The notes under the pieces were generated by a model. That model was not told where the DNA came from and did no database searches. It saw nothing but the letters and a program-made list of their open reading frames with translations. Both the position numbers and the translations under genes were made by a program. Shown in pieces: positions 12,797 through 25,097 of a stretch of DNA of 64,000 nt. The stretch is from Isoetes taiwanensis (taxonomy: Eukaryota; Streptophyta; Lycopodiopsida; Isoetales; Isoetaceae). The stretch spans positions 12,480,962 to 12,544,961 of the forward strand of contig JAJEKV010000008.1 in NCBI GenBank assembly GCA_021234155.1, given 5' to 3'. The stretch's first letter is position 1. Each line of letters begins with the position of its first letter.

Positions 12797-13320
12797 ATGG
12801 CCCAGGAAAGTTGGAGATTGGGTATGGATGAGACTGGATGCCAGCCTCCGGAAGGACCCGTTCTATGTGCAAAGAACTGTGGCTTTTTTGGGAGTAAAAG
12901 CACCATGAATATGTGTTCTAAATGCTACCGAGATCATGTTTTGGAGCATGCAAGGGAAATTCCTGAACGGCCTGAATCGCAGAGGGCTTTAAAGCTTGGA
13001 GAACCTAGTGTCCCTTTCTTGCCGAAAGAAACCAGCGAAGCCACATCAATTTGTACGTCTGGAAGCAGCTCTGAGGATGCAAATGTTTCTGCATCTGTGG
13101 CAGGTTCTCAGGAGCACCAAAAAGCCTTCTAATCGTTGCTTTTCGTGCAGAAAGCGGGTTGGGCTTACTGGGTTCAAGTGTCGCTGTGGCAACGTTTTCT
13201 GCTCCATGCATCGCTACTCGGATAAGCATGATTGCTCTGTTGATTACAAGACTTTGGGCCGTGATGCAATAGCTAAAAGCTAACCCTGTCGTTGCTGCCA
13301 ATAAGATAGACAAAATTTAG
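12797..13320 (+). CDS. A20/AN1 zinc-finger stress-associated protein, two frame breaks
   Basis: Plant SAP proteins carry an N-terminal A20 and a C-terminal AN1 zinc finger and act in stress signalling, some as ubiquitin ligases. The ATG at 12797 sits in a strong context (gcaaccATGG). The A20 finger follows at about residues 23-47 (C-A-K-N-C-G-F-F-G then C-S-K-C-Y-R-D). The linker is serine-rich, and the AN1 finger has [15 protein letters not shown]-x2-H-R and H-D-C. The total would be about 174 residues, usual for the family, in one uninterrupted exon as is common for SAPs. The reading frame breaks twice: at an A5 run before K-P-S-N-R-C (about 13118-13122) and at an A4 run in D-A-I-A-K (about 13273-13277). 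Restoring frame would need one A more and one A fewer. Apart from this, every finger residue is intact. It is either a recently broken gene or an assembly error at homopolymers. Confidence 0.85.
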
Positions 13321-13411
13321 CATGATACAGGGCTTTAGATTGCAAAATTTATCTTGTTTTGATGACGCAGTGAAGCACTTCATGGTGGACCACGAATTTT
13401 AGCCTGCGGGT

Positions 13412-13702
13412 TTGAAGTAGTTTTCTTAATTTCTTCAGAGGACACCGGGACGGCAAGAATTGGTACTGACAGTGTTTTGCTCTTAAGTTGTTGCGGACAA
13501 TTCTCTGCTAACCAGAAGATCATGTTGATAAGTCACTCTCTTGTGGAACTTGGTTCTTGTGAAGTAGATTTCTTTGTTTCATCAGAGGGGGATGGCAAGA
13601 ATTCGTACTGACACCCTTTTGGTCTTTATATAGTTGTGGACAAATTCTTGCTGAATAGGAAGATCATTTTGTTAATATACTGTACACTTTGGTTCTTGTA
13701 CT
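13412..13702 (+). repeat. Duplicated about 150-bp block downstream of the A20/AN1 gene
   Basis: In the probable 3' UTR or flank, the block 'aagtagttttcttaatttcttcagagga...ggcaagaattggtactgacag...ggttcttgt' (about 13415-13561) is followed by a diverged second copy (about 13562-13700). Shared words include 'ggcaagaatt(g/c)gtactgaca', 'ggacaa(a)ttct(t)gctgaa' and 'aagatcat'. Confidence 0.65.
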
Positions 13703-16700
13703 CTGTGCTTCTTTGATCTGTTTTGTGAACTTGTTTTGTAATAGTTAAATTGAAGTTATACTTAAACCAAATTGGATTATTCTGCATGCTTGACATAGAT
13801 TTGCATGTATTTCATCTGTTAGTATATTATGCATATTCAGCATCATTGTCATAGATTTGCATGCACTTCTTCCTTTCTGGCTTGCTGCTGGACTTATATG
13901 TGAGTCTGAAAATAGGCTAGAACATGTGTGCAGTTCTAGTGCAAGGAAATTTGATGTATTCTTCTGTAATTTGCTACTGGAGTTATAAAGGCTAATTTGG
14001 AGTTATAATTTGCCTTCTGAACAAAGCTCCTGGCTGAGTGCACAAGAATAATGCACTCAGCACCAGGCAACTTGATATGGATCATCATGTTCATATAAGG
14101 GATGCATATGCTTTTATGCAAAAGAACACTGTAACTATGCCATGCATTTTCAGCCACGCTATGCAGTTTTAGCATCTGGGAAATTAGGGTTTGGTCTGAA
14201 TCCGTGTTGTGTGCTTTGGATACCTTTGCCATTTTTTTTGTGCAGTATGATATTTTCTTGTACAGTTTTACGTTCTCAATCTGCAGCTAGAGATGTTCTA
14301 TTGGCTAGGTTTATGTGCAGCTTGATTTGCTTTGATTGCTGTTATCGTAATGTTAGTGAACTCATCTACTTAAAAATAGCTATTTCAGTTGACTGATTTT
14401 GTTTTGATTTGAGGCGAGTCTAATTAGGAGTGAATTGAGTGTCCTATAATTTTTTTATTTCTTGTGTCTTTATTGGCAACTTGTGTCTTTATTTCTTGTG
14501 TCCTTAAATAAATTACAGATCTTTATTTCATGGGTTTATTATGGGTTCGTTTTTAGCGTCTAATATGAACCATTGGTCTTCAGCATATCCCCAGCATGAT
14601 ACCAAATCAACGGCTCACATCTTTTTCCCCAAAAAAGGCTCTGCCACTTTCTAAGGTCGATTTCCAACATTACCATTCATTGAATTCGACCAAATAAAAA
14701 CCCAATGGTAGCCGCCAGAGTTCAAGCTAACTGCCGGGGATTCGCTGGCATGGGCTGGTATGGTCGGAAGATGGAGGAAAGCGGATAGAGCGGGGAAAGC
14801 TCCAAGATGGGTTGGTTCCAAGATGAGCGGATGCCGATGCACAAGCGTAAAGAAGCAAGCAGGCAAGCATGGCAATAATCGTGATGGTGATTTTGGTTCT
14901 GGCCTACCCTGCATTTAATCGTAATGCTCTACCCTGCATGCAAACAACCAAATTCAAAAACGCAAAACATTTGTAAGAGCATGTTACTATTTGATGGCCT
15001 GCCATCATCGACCATTTGTAAGAGCATTTGATGAAGAAATCTAGAAATCGATGGGATCCATCAACGGGGCCTTGGATCTTCTTGGGCACCTCCGATTTCA
15101 GGCATTTGCTGCCTCCGCTACAACCATGGCCGCCCTATTAAACAACCTACGCTGCTCCCCACACTCCCTGCCTCACCGCAAGAAGCTTTGCAATCCCTAT
15201 TCTAAACCAAGAAGCTTTCTTTGATGCCTACCAATGCCTTCCACAATGCCTACCAATGCTCGCATGCCTTTCGCATTTGCATCTCCCTATTCGACTCCAA
15301 GAACCGGCCATGCTCTCCACGCACAATCAACCCACGCTGCGCTAAACATAGATAGTGGGCGTGAAGACTTATCCACGTCCTAGAAATCCGAGCTCCTAAC
15401 AATAGCGAAAAAAAAAAAAAAAAAAAACATCCAAAATCACTAAATGCAATTAAGCTGCTCAAACATGCCAAAATATACCCTTTTTCATACAATACGACAT
15501 TAAAATCATAGTCCTAACCCTTTTTCATACAATCTAAACTGATTCCCAAATACCAAACTAAAATCGCAGAAGTTTATTGGCAACTTGTTATGTTTTCTTT
15601 CCTATATATATGATTACTAGAAAAAAAAAAAAAAATTTAGCCTTCTTTTTTTAGGCTTTTTTTTTTGCAAAACTGGGATTTCTCTTCCGGCCAAGCTAAA
15701 CGCTTTACTCTGCGCTATTGCACCAATAAAGCCCAACCCGGCACTGTAAAGAGAAGCTTGATACAACAGGCAACGCAGAGAAAAAATCCCAGGTACGTTG
15801 CTATAGATAATTGTTTGGATGGATTTTTTTGCTATAGATAATTGCCACGAAACCTGTGTTAAACGGCCCTGGATTGTTTATCGTCCCAAACTATGTTCAC
15901 TTGCGCTGATTATTAAGTTCGTCGTGAGTTTGGGGACTGGAAAAGAAACAATCTACAGTGTTCTTAAGTTTGATATGCCAACAGGCTACTTCGTGAATAG
16001 GGTTTAATCAAAAATCGTGACACAGATGGAGTTTGGGCTATTAGTAGGCATCCTCGAGCTACCCATGTCAAGAATCGAATTTGGCTCTGTCGACTGTTTC
16101 TTAGCTATGGCCTTCTTTAATTTCGCGCTACCACTGTGGTGTGGCTATGCCCAGAACAGGGAATTTAAGAAAAAAATATTATGAATATGAGGACTGTGAA
16201 AGAGTTCAACTATGGCTTTCGTTATGCTCGGAATAGGGGATTTAAGAAAAGAAAATTTTGAGTATATGAGGGTTGTGGAAGAGTCCAATATTTCAAAATT
16301 TATGTGCTAGAGAATCAATTTGAATCTAATTCCCTAGCACGTATTCATCTGGCTGTATATAACTCAGACACAATCCGCTCGCTTTAGTTAGCCTTGGCCT
16401 ATGAATTTTGAGTGTCCAGGTCCTAAAGATGTACTCTGCGAAAATTGGTGTTGATTCTAACCATTTCTTTGATTTTTCTACGTTTGAGAGGGCCCAATTA
16501 TTTGTATTTTGTGTTCTTAGATGCAAAAAAATTGGCAAGCGAGATCAAATTTGGACGTTGCCAACATTTAAAATTCGGACTTATCTGACATTTTGATCTT
16601 TCAAGGCATAAAATAGTCTTCTTAATCAAACTCCATACATCCTCTTGCCCTCGGGGCAGACCCCTGTTTCCAACAGCGTTATCATAGAGAAAAGCAGAAA

Positions 16701-16820
16701 GAAAGAAGGAAAATTATGAGGATTTGATTAGGGAAGCTATGGGAGCTTAAATTTGTGAGCCCCTACACAATGACACAAGAGTACTAAATCTGTCTGTCTT
16801 ATTCCTAGAACGACACAAGG
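13703..16820. other. Region without a recognisable gene
   Basis: No protein family is recognisable. Simple runs occur (A18 around 15410-15427, A14 near 15622-15635). A local repeat 'gaataggg(g)atttaagaaaa' occurs near 16155 and 16230. A few moderate frames exist on both strands but none looks like a known product. Confidence 0.45.
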
Positions 16821-16827
16821 GTCTTTT

Positions 16828-17022
16828 TCAAAGCATATAGCTTTGCATGGATGGAGGTATAGAGGTCATGGAAGCATATGAGGCAGTTCTGTGAGGGACC
16901 CTTACAGCCATATCTATGTTCTCTGGTAGACCCCTGTGCCTTCCCAGCAGCATCACCGGAACCATCAGCAGTTTAGATTCAACACCAAATTTTGCTAATA
17001 AACTCCATGGCACATCGGGCAT
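16828..17022 (-). pseudogene. HKT/TRK-type cation transporter C-terminal fragment
   Basis: The frame contains L-L-M-V-P-V-M-L-L-G-R-H-R-G-L-P-E-N-I-D-M-A-V, the signature that follows the last pore of TRK/HKT potassium or sodium transporters. Only this C-terminal piece (about 50 residues, ending in a short variable tail) is present. No fourth pore helix is recognisable in the adjoining minus-strand sequence. A related but distinct version (G-K-Q-R-D-L-P-D-N-T-D-A-A-V) belongs to the pseudogene at 60.7-62.4 kb, so these are two members of one family. It could be a last exon whose upstream exons lie elsewhere. Confidence 0.6.
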
Positions 17023-17854
17023 GACTTGCCCGAATTATTCAGCTTTCTCTCTTTGTTATCATCATATATAAATCTCCCATGCAATAGCTTAAGCAATGAA
17101 ATCTTACGATAGCCTCAAATATAGTTAAATATGGAGAAATTCAGCCCATCATTTCGAACCTTCCTGTGTTCACATAAACCGGATCAAGAACACCGGCCGC
17201 ATAAACGAGATATCTTTGAATCACGAGCAAGGAGCACATCCTGCGATGATGTAAGGAATGTAGGAAGTCACCTTTCCTTTTTGTACTTTTAGAAATGCAT
17301 TAGGATTACTCGATATAAGCTGGAATGTGCCAAAGTACCTACACTATAAAAGCCACCTTTACACGAACAGTTTTTCTGGCATATGGCATGGCATTCAGAA
17401 ATGTCTTTCACCTGCAATGATATAGTGTATGCTCTGGGTTTTTTCTTTGTGAAAAGGCTCTATATTCCCCTTGACTCTAGTGTTACGCCTAGATATATAG
17501 GATGGATACATTAACATACCGACAACAATGGCTACATATTACCAACTCGCTCCTTTTCTCTTGGGGTTACGTTTCAAGTTTTCCGATTATTGGAGGTTCA
17601 TTTTTGTTTAGTCTGCAGTAAAATGGATCCTCTAAATCAAACATAAAAGTGTTTAGTCTCCATGTGCCCTTAGAAGAACTAGAGGACTTGGCTGAAGATT
17701 CAAGGGCCTCCTCAAACATATAGGTGTTATACTTTAAGTATGCCCTTAGAATTAGAGGACTTGTTTCAAGATCTAGGGACCTTTGCAATATTCATGGCTT
17801 GGTGGCTGAAGTTCATTCACTTGCAAACAACTTGCATAACTTTTAGAGACCTGT

Positions 17855-18420
17855 AATCTTCTGAAAAAGAGGTGAATTATGGGTATTGCGAATCAAATTG
17901 CCAATATTCGTAGAGAATGTGCAAGATCTCGGGAGAGCACAGCTTGGAAACAGGATTTGGGGCAGATTTGGGACAACAACAGTAGTTAGCGTGCTTGAAA
18001 AAGAGGTGAATAATTGGGTTTTGAATTGGATTGCATAGCCATGAAGAATGTGCAAGGTTTCCCTGAAAAGAAGGTGAATGGCTGGGTGTTGTGAATCAAA
18101 TTGTCATAATCATGAAGCATGTGCAAAATCCCAATACATGGCTATGAAAAAGAGGTGAATTTGTTGGGTATTATAAATCGGATTGCCTTGCCGTGAAGAA
18201 TGTGCAATATTCCAATACAAGGCTATGTGCAAGTTTTGGAAATAGGGCTATGAAGTACTAGAGGTAGGGCTATGAAGTATTGAATTGTTGTTAGATTGAT
18301 TCAAATATGGATCCCAATACACGGCTATGTGCAAGATTTGGAAATGGCTATGAAGTACTCGAGGTAGGGCTATGAAGTATTGGATTTATTGCTAGATTGA
18401 TTAAAATTTGGTCTTTTATT
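17855..18420. repeat. Diverged tandem repeats, 'aaaaagaggtgaat' unit
   Basis: Four diverged units of about 65-140 bp begin with 'gaaaaagaggtgaat' near 17860, 17997, 18064 and 18147. Each contains 'aatc(a/g)(a/g)attg' and 'gaagaatgtgcaa'. They are followed by two copies of a 'ggctatgtgcaag...gtagggctatgaagtattg' unit (about 18220-18300 and 18320-18400). Confidence 0.6.
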
Positions 18421-18532
18421 TCAAACTTTATTGTGTCTTCAAATAAGCAAATAAATCTAAGGAATAAATCTTACAAGAAATTTGCCACGAACATTTCTAT
18501 TGTCCAATACGTTGCAAAAGACATTTGGTATT

Positions 18533-18711
18533 CAGTCGAAAGGATCACAGTTATAAACTTGCAAAAGTTGGACTAACTATATCTAAGCTTGGACAGTCGA
18601 AAGGATCACAGTTCTAAACTTGCAAAAGTTGGACTATGTCTAAGCTTGGACAGTCGAAAGGATCACAGTTCTAAACCTGCAAAAGTTGGACTAACTATGT
18701 CTAAGCTTGGA
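18533..18711 (+). repeat. Three tandem units of 61, 57 and 61 bp
   Basis: Units start with 'cagtcgaaaggatcacagtt' at 18533, 18594 and 18651 and end with 'tctaagcttgga'. The middle unit lacks four bases after 'ggact'. The units are nearly identical, so this array is recent. Confidence 0.9.
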
Positions 18712-19223
18712 CAATTCTAAACTCCAATATTTATCGAAATCAATGACTTTGTAGAATTTGAGCTCCACAATCTATGGTAGGAAGGAAAAACTAGCAAGAG
18801 GAATGGTAGGAACTTTCAATGGAGAATTTCTTGAAGCATTTGTACCTAAATCTTGATAATGCAAAGGGTGCTAAATGGTGTAAAAACTTACACCTCACTA
18901 TTCCCTTTATTTGATGCTTTTCGGACCCCTAATAACAAATTATGCCAAGGTTGTACATATGATCTCATGGCTTGAACATTTTTGGAATCGTGAAATATAT
19001 TTTGGCGGAGAAAACAGAAACCCTTTGTAATTCAACCCAGGTAGCTAACATTCGAGCATAATAAGCAGCGATCTTTGTCTCCCATAGCTTTAGACGCAAC
19101 TTATATTTTTATTTTTCAATTTTCTACTACAATCATACAATCAAATTCAGCTAAGCCATGTCTAGTTAATCCTAAATGATGGGCTTCAACAATAAATCTA
19201 GGAGACAATAACTTATTTACGGT

Positions 19224-19420
19224 AATATAACTCGAGCATATCAAGATAAAAAGATGATGTAGATTCGCAGACCCACCTTGATCTTGCTATAAAAGGGCAT
19301 CTTGATCTATAAAGCTGGAGCCAATATAACTTGAGCATGGCAAAGATAAAAGGATGATATAGATTTAGCGGGCCCCGGTCCCGCCGCTTAAAAGGGCATC
19401 TTCATCCATAAAATGTACCA
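19224..19420. repeat. Two diverged 99-bp units
   Basis: The block starting 'aatataactcgagcat' at 19224 recurs as 'aatataacttgagcat' at 19323. Both contain 'aagataaaa(a/g)gatgat(g/a)tagatt' and 'aaaagggcatctt'. Confidence 0.7.
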
Positions 19421-19429
19421 AGCCGAGAG

Positions 19430-21100
19430 TTTTGTGGGCAAATATCTTCAAAATTAAACTTGTCGCCTTGGAAAATAATCATCAAGCAATAGCTCACTGC
19501 GGGTGTAATTCCATTGTAAAGAGAAACTAGAATGCCCCTCCATCACCGCTCAACCTTCTTGATCCCCAAAACAACCGCATCTTGGAGAGCACCTCTAGGG
19601 CCATTATTTTCAAACTTAATAAAGGTCTCATATCCAAGGGACGATCCGGCAAAGATTATAAGCTCGCGGATAATCTTGACCCATCCACGCAAATTAAATC
19701 AGCTAGAAACCGCAATCTCTTTGAGGTGCCTCACATGTAAATCTTTAGGTATTCACATGTAGTTCATCCGAGACGGCGGTTTGATCGCCCGAGCCGTTAG
19801 CCCCCGAACCGGCTGGAGCAATTTACACCTGAAAGTGTCTCCAACGGTTTGACGTCCGGCAAAAAACTTGCCGTGACATGTGAGGCGCCCCTTACCTGAT
19901 GGACCCGGGATAAAAGATATGCCCCATTTTATTTTAAACCATGCCAATCATCGCTAGAAACGGGCCTCCAATACATGTTTTATCTCCAAAGAAATTGAGC
20001 GGCTACTCATTGTAGCAACTTTCAAGAACTAGTTGAAGCTTTCGGGAGCAAAGTTGTCGCTACCATCGTTGCGACTTTCAAAGAGCAAAGCTCTATGCTC
20101 ATTGTTCTTGACTTTTCGGGAGCCGAGCTTTCAAATTAGGGGCATGCGAAAGCGTAATTAAAAGAGGGTTCCTTCAATCTATCGGGGAATAACTGGTCCT
20201 AGGGACATGTCGTTGTCTGATCAAATAAGGAAAAATGAAGGAAGGATTCAGGTATGAACTTTTTCTCCCAAAAAGAGTACTCAAACCCATACAGATCTCA
20301 AAATAGCTCGCTTCGCGGATCGGAGCTTTTTCTTGGCCATGGCTACATCTTATAAAACCATGCAAGGGATCTGAAAACAAAATGAAGGGATCATTGCGAC
20401 AATAAAATAGCAAGAAAGAAGCAATTGGAATTCATCCGGAAGATCGTGAAAAGAAGACGCCATTCGATTAATTATTTGAGCAAAGACAAAGGGATCCACC
20501 CACCATATTTGGTGTTCACATTGCAACAAAAGAAATAGAAATCATTTGCAAAGTGGGTTCGATTCATGGAGATAAGAACATTGAGTCTGCGTTTAATGAT
20601 CTCTAATTAGACAAACAACTCCAGTCTCTTTGCTTGTCACGAATTTCCCCACACCAAAAGCATGTGAAGCAGTCCGTGATCGCTACATGGCTCATGGCCT
20701 GATTGAAGGAAACAATGCAAGCAACCCCGGCTTCAAATTGGAGGTGAAAACCGAAGCCGCATTTTAAAGATTGACAAAAGAAAAAATTGAGAGAAAATCC
20801 ATGCCTCCCATAACTAACCCGGAATGCCGATCTGATTTGTGGAGCAAAGGGTTAGGGCACCTCAAGATAAGCCGAGTCACAAGAAAATCTCTTCTCGAGG
20901 AATTTTGTTTTGCCATAGTTGGCTATGGCTATGTCGGTGGCCTTCTCTAAAACAAACCGACAATACAAAATTGTTTTTAATTCGATGGACAAGTAGAGAT
21001 GAGTGCCTCGGACGTTGAAGAATATGCCAAAAAAATCATCCTAATAACAATTATATATGTTCAAAAAAGCTGTCCCCCTCCCCTCCCTTTTTTTGAGGGA
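19430..21100 (+). other. No defined gene; one coding-like stretch
   Basis: I recognise no family. A plus-strand frame from about 20640 to 20770 has a natural-looking composition (for example P-T-P-K-A-C-E-A-V-R-D-R-Y-M-A-H-G-L-I). After one stop, the same frame runs through S-M-P-P-I-T-N-P-E-C-R-S-D-L-W-S. It may be a gene fragment. No start, splice or flanking exon could be assigned. Confidence 0.25.
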
Positions 21101-21179
21101 TCGGAATATATTAATTGAAACTCACCAATTACATAGATATATCACACACTTACACAACATATTTGATTATGTAGAGATA

Positions 21180-24100
21180 ACCACTCAGCTATGAAGTTGA
21201 ACTTTTTACGGAAGAGTGATAAGCGAGTCTTTTTGTTTCAAAGATGGGCTTGGGAAGCCCTAATTTCCTCCTCAAGTGCTACAAGATCTTAGATTCAAAG
21301 CAACTTTTTTCCTAATTTGCCATGATGATGGTACATGTCATTTTTTCTAAAAGCTCCTTTTCTGAGAGAGAAGTCTCAAATACTTCCTTCAATTTTTCCC
21401 ATATTGAATGTAGTTCCCAACAATGCATGAGATTCATGCCCGCACATTGGGCAGCTCCGTGAGACGTCAGGATTGAACTTGCTCACTAATACGTTGACCT
21501 TGGTTGTTGTGTGGAACATTTGCCATAGTAGTGTGGATACTTTTGGTGGCAAGTGGCCCTTGTAGACCCATTTTCATACTTGAGTGACTTGGTCATCTTC
21601 TAATGTTACCTCCCATTGGGAAGGAAGGCTCATCATTTCATTCATATGCAGAAACTTGTATGCCTTTGAGCCAACATGTCTTTTGTCAAGATTTTCATGG
21701 GAAAGGCAGAAAGCACCTACATCTATAAAATCAAAAGGTGGTATATGTACAGTAACATTTTCCAAACGCGTTTATCTTGCACTCAAGTTAAACTCGCTTT
21801 GAAAATGAATCCAAAGAGCGTTGTACGCCACAATCCATCTGCTTCGAGTTCTTTTATTCACCATCGAAAAAGGTGGCAGGCGACCTTTGTTGGTTTCCAC
21901 TTGCAGCCACCACACAGGCATAGTTACGGAGGTACAATTATTGATGTCCAAGTGCCGTAGAACTTTAACTATCTCCCAAGCTTTTAACAATCCTCTAAGA
22001 AATGGCATTACCTAACGAGGGTCTCGGTTTATAAAAAGGGCCCAAGGCGGATCTCGCATTATGAGAAGGCTTTTACAAGACGGTCTGACAATGAATTAGT
22101 GATTGTTTTAGAAGCTCAAGGCCTAGAGACTTTGAGTCCTATTTGAAACATTTTCCACATGAACTTGCAAAGCGAGATCTTACTATGCGACTTAAAGTCA
22201 CACATTCACGGGTTAAAACATGTTTGGGGGCATTTTTTTGCGCCCAATAAAGCACCCACTAAGCACTAGTGCTGAAAAATTTACTTATTTTTATCTTTTT
22301 TTTTTTTTTTTTCTCAGAACTCTATGAGGCTGAAAATTTGTATTCCACACGTAATATTGATGTGTGTTTCAAGGAAAAATATTAAAAATAAAAAGAAAAA
22401 TATTTTTCAAAAATACAAAGAAAATGTCTCAAGAAAGTACCCAACAAGCACCATGTGTATTTGACATAAAAAGTGTCCCCACCTCTATGCTTTAACCCTC
22501 ATACTCCTCCACTTGATTTAGATCTCAAGCATTTCTCCAAGCTACTTTGATATTTGCTCCTTCCCCATTTCACCCCGGACAAAATTTTGACTATTTTTAT
22601 AACTTTGCTAGCTTTGATTTAGGAGTCAACAACACCGATGTAGCATAAATATGAGTACTGCTTAGCACTGACTTAGCTATGACTATCCTTCTTGCCATGG
22701 AGAGCTTACTGACCTTCCACCAGTCAAATGTTTCTCTAAACTAAGCAAGAACTCATCCCATATATTCGAGAATGAGGTGCACACTCCGATTGGAACACCC
22801 AACAACATCGAAGAAGGCCCAACCGGCATTATGGCCCAAGGAAAAGCGTTAACCTGAGCAGGAAGTGGCTCATGATCTAATGGCCATATGGCTGCACATT
22901 TGTTCCAATTGAGAAAACGACCTGATGCTATAGAGAAAGAGTTCAATAACTGTTTCGCATTGTAGAGATTATCTTCTGAGGCATCTAAAAAAAGAAAGTA
23001 TCATCAACATATTGGTTACATATTTGTTACGAGCCATCTGTCATCCGCAGCCTTGTTATAACCCTATCTTCCACTGCTGCGTAGCACTTGAAATAGTTCT
23101 TCTGCAACGATGTCCAAAAGGAAAGGCACCAGGGGGCATCCTTGTCTAATGCCCTTGCTTACATAAAAAATAAGAGAGGTCTCTCTAAAAACTAACACAG
23201 ATGCATGTGATGACTTCAACAATTTTGCAACAATGCTGATAAATTCTTATCCACAACCAAAAGCGAGCAACATCATTTCTAGAAAGGACCAACTTATACT
23301 GTTATATGCCTTTTTAAAGTCAAGCTTTAGATAAAGCGACTTTTGATGTGTCTTTTCTTGCCCAATGTATGTCTTCAAAAGAAACCGCTATATTGTTGAA
23401 AATACATCTGCCTGAAATAAATCCCGACTGAACTCTAGATATATGTTCCGTCAAGATAGGTTTTATTTTTTTCGCACATCCTTTTGCTATAATTTTTTAG
23501 AAGGTCGCCAACAAAGAAATAGGTCTCCAGTCCCTATAGATTTTGGGTTCCTTAACCTTTGGGATTAAGGTAATATATCCATGTTTAATTTGTTTGTCCA
23601 ACTTATCCGCTTGTAAAAGTCCCGATAATCTCTATACACAAGATTGTATCCATTCCCTCGAAGAATTCGCTAGAATGCCATCTATACCCCGGGCATTTAT
23701 TTTTTGGCCAAAGAGTAGAAGGCCTCACGATATCATCAATGGATAGCAGTTGTCCGAGTTGTTCCCTTTGCATTGCAGATACTTTAGATACAACCTTTGA
23801 AAGAATTAACTCCTCAAAACAAACTTGAAAGTTTATATTCTTCTTCTTAAAAAAAGCTTCAAAGTGTTTAAAAATAGCCTCCTTCACCTATTGTGGGTTC
23901 TGAATGATGGATCCATCCTCCACCTATAATGAGGACAATGTGGCTGATTGTTTCCTCTGCCTTGCAACCTTAAAAAAGAAACTTGTACATTTGTCACTTT
24001 CCTTGATCCACGTCAATCCTGTTTTGACCTTGACTTATTGAATTTTGACTAGTTCTAGTTTCTTAATTTCGTCTAGAGCTTTTTTTTTTCCTTTTCGCTC

Positions 24101-24340
24101 GAGCTAGCACCATTTCTTCTAAGTTTTGTCAATTCTCTGTATAGTGAATTCAGCACAACATTTTCTTCAGCCATCTTATTAGGATCCCAAGTTTTAGCAA
24201 ATTTCATAACTGTTTCTAGAGACGCAATCATTGCTTCCATTTTCCCTTTATTTCTACTAGCTGCAATCCAAATCTGCTTACACTGATCTTAAAGGAGAGC
24301 TTCGAAAACTGTCCTTAATTCAAATATTTGTCTCCTAGCG
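21180..24340 (-). mobile_element. Decayed L1-type LINE ORF2
   Basis: Read right to left on the minus strand: an endonuclease-to-RT connecting region (about 24340-23900, with W-I-K-E-S-D-K-C-T-S-F-F-F); the RT start with I-D-D-I-V and P-G-Y-R-W (23600-23890); motif B K-G-I-R-Q-G-C-P-L (about 23135-23155); motif C Y-V-D-D-T-F-F-F (about 22990-23010); and the post-RT region with F-L-N-W-N-K (22900-22925). The tail has a zf-RVT-like stretch (about 21420-21560: P-P-K-V-S-T-L-L-W-Q-M-F-H, then C-A-G-M-N-L-M-H-C-W-E). This order is that of plant L1-type elements. Many stops and frame changes show it is dead. The 3' end is probably near 21080-21180. The 5' half (endonuclease, ORF1) was not found. Confidence 0.8.
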
Positions 24341-24344
24341 TGGG

Positions 24345-25070
24345 TCCGAGCTTACTCCCAGTTTTCTCGGATAGCGAGTCGAGAACAAGAACAATAGAAC
24401 TCAAACAAAGGAAATTCATTACAGATTGAAACCAAAGTTCTAGTTGAAAAAGAATTTTTATTAATAAATTGAATAGGTACAATGTATTTTACATCGGACG
24501 CAGAGACCATGGCGGTCTTGCTGTCACTACAGTTACATCGTCGTGGTACGGTGGTCCACCTTAGAGGATTAACTTGCAGGGCTTCTTCATGCCATCTGTA
24601 AGCCTTGGGGGCAACCTGAAGAGGTGCCTCTGGAGCCAACGGCTGACCTGTCCACCTGACTTCTCCACCCTCCTCCCGCAGCTCTTCATCGAATATGCTC
24701 CTTCCCCAACCTCCGTGGATGTTATGCAATGCTTGCAAGATGCTTTGAGCTTTATGGACTATCTCAAATTTCTTCCCCTCTTCTTTATCCCGAGTGTGTG
24801 CATAGCGTCTGCACTCACGAGCAACCTTATCCCAAAGGCCGGGTAAGAGTGTAGCGTGAGCGGGATCTGTGCCAGAACAGTATCTCTGCCGCCTTGAGCG
24901 GGATCTGTGCCGCCTGGAGCGGTCTCTCTGAGGCCTAAACGGGATCTGTGCTGGTGCGGGATCTGTGCCTGAACCACCTGGAGCAAGGAGAGTCTATGAT
25001 TAACAATTACGGTGCCATTAGTCAAAACGAAGAAAAGAATGGTGAATTCAAAATACATTCATTTCATGTA
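24345..25070. other. Repeat-worded region next to ParB-type copy 1
   Basis: The word 'gcgggatctgtgcc' and variants recur at about 24857, 24896, 24938 and 24954, giving open minus-strand frames of low-complexity appearance. A diverged half of the CTCGACTCGCGAGTCGAG palindrome ('ctcggatagcgagtcgagaa') lies at about 24364-24383. The minus frames at 24352-24738 and 24759-25058 do not resemble a known protein. They may be 3' flank of the ParB-type copy 1 gene. Confidence 0.35.
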
Positions 25071-25097
25071 ACTACATCTAATCACGTGGCAAGTAGT

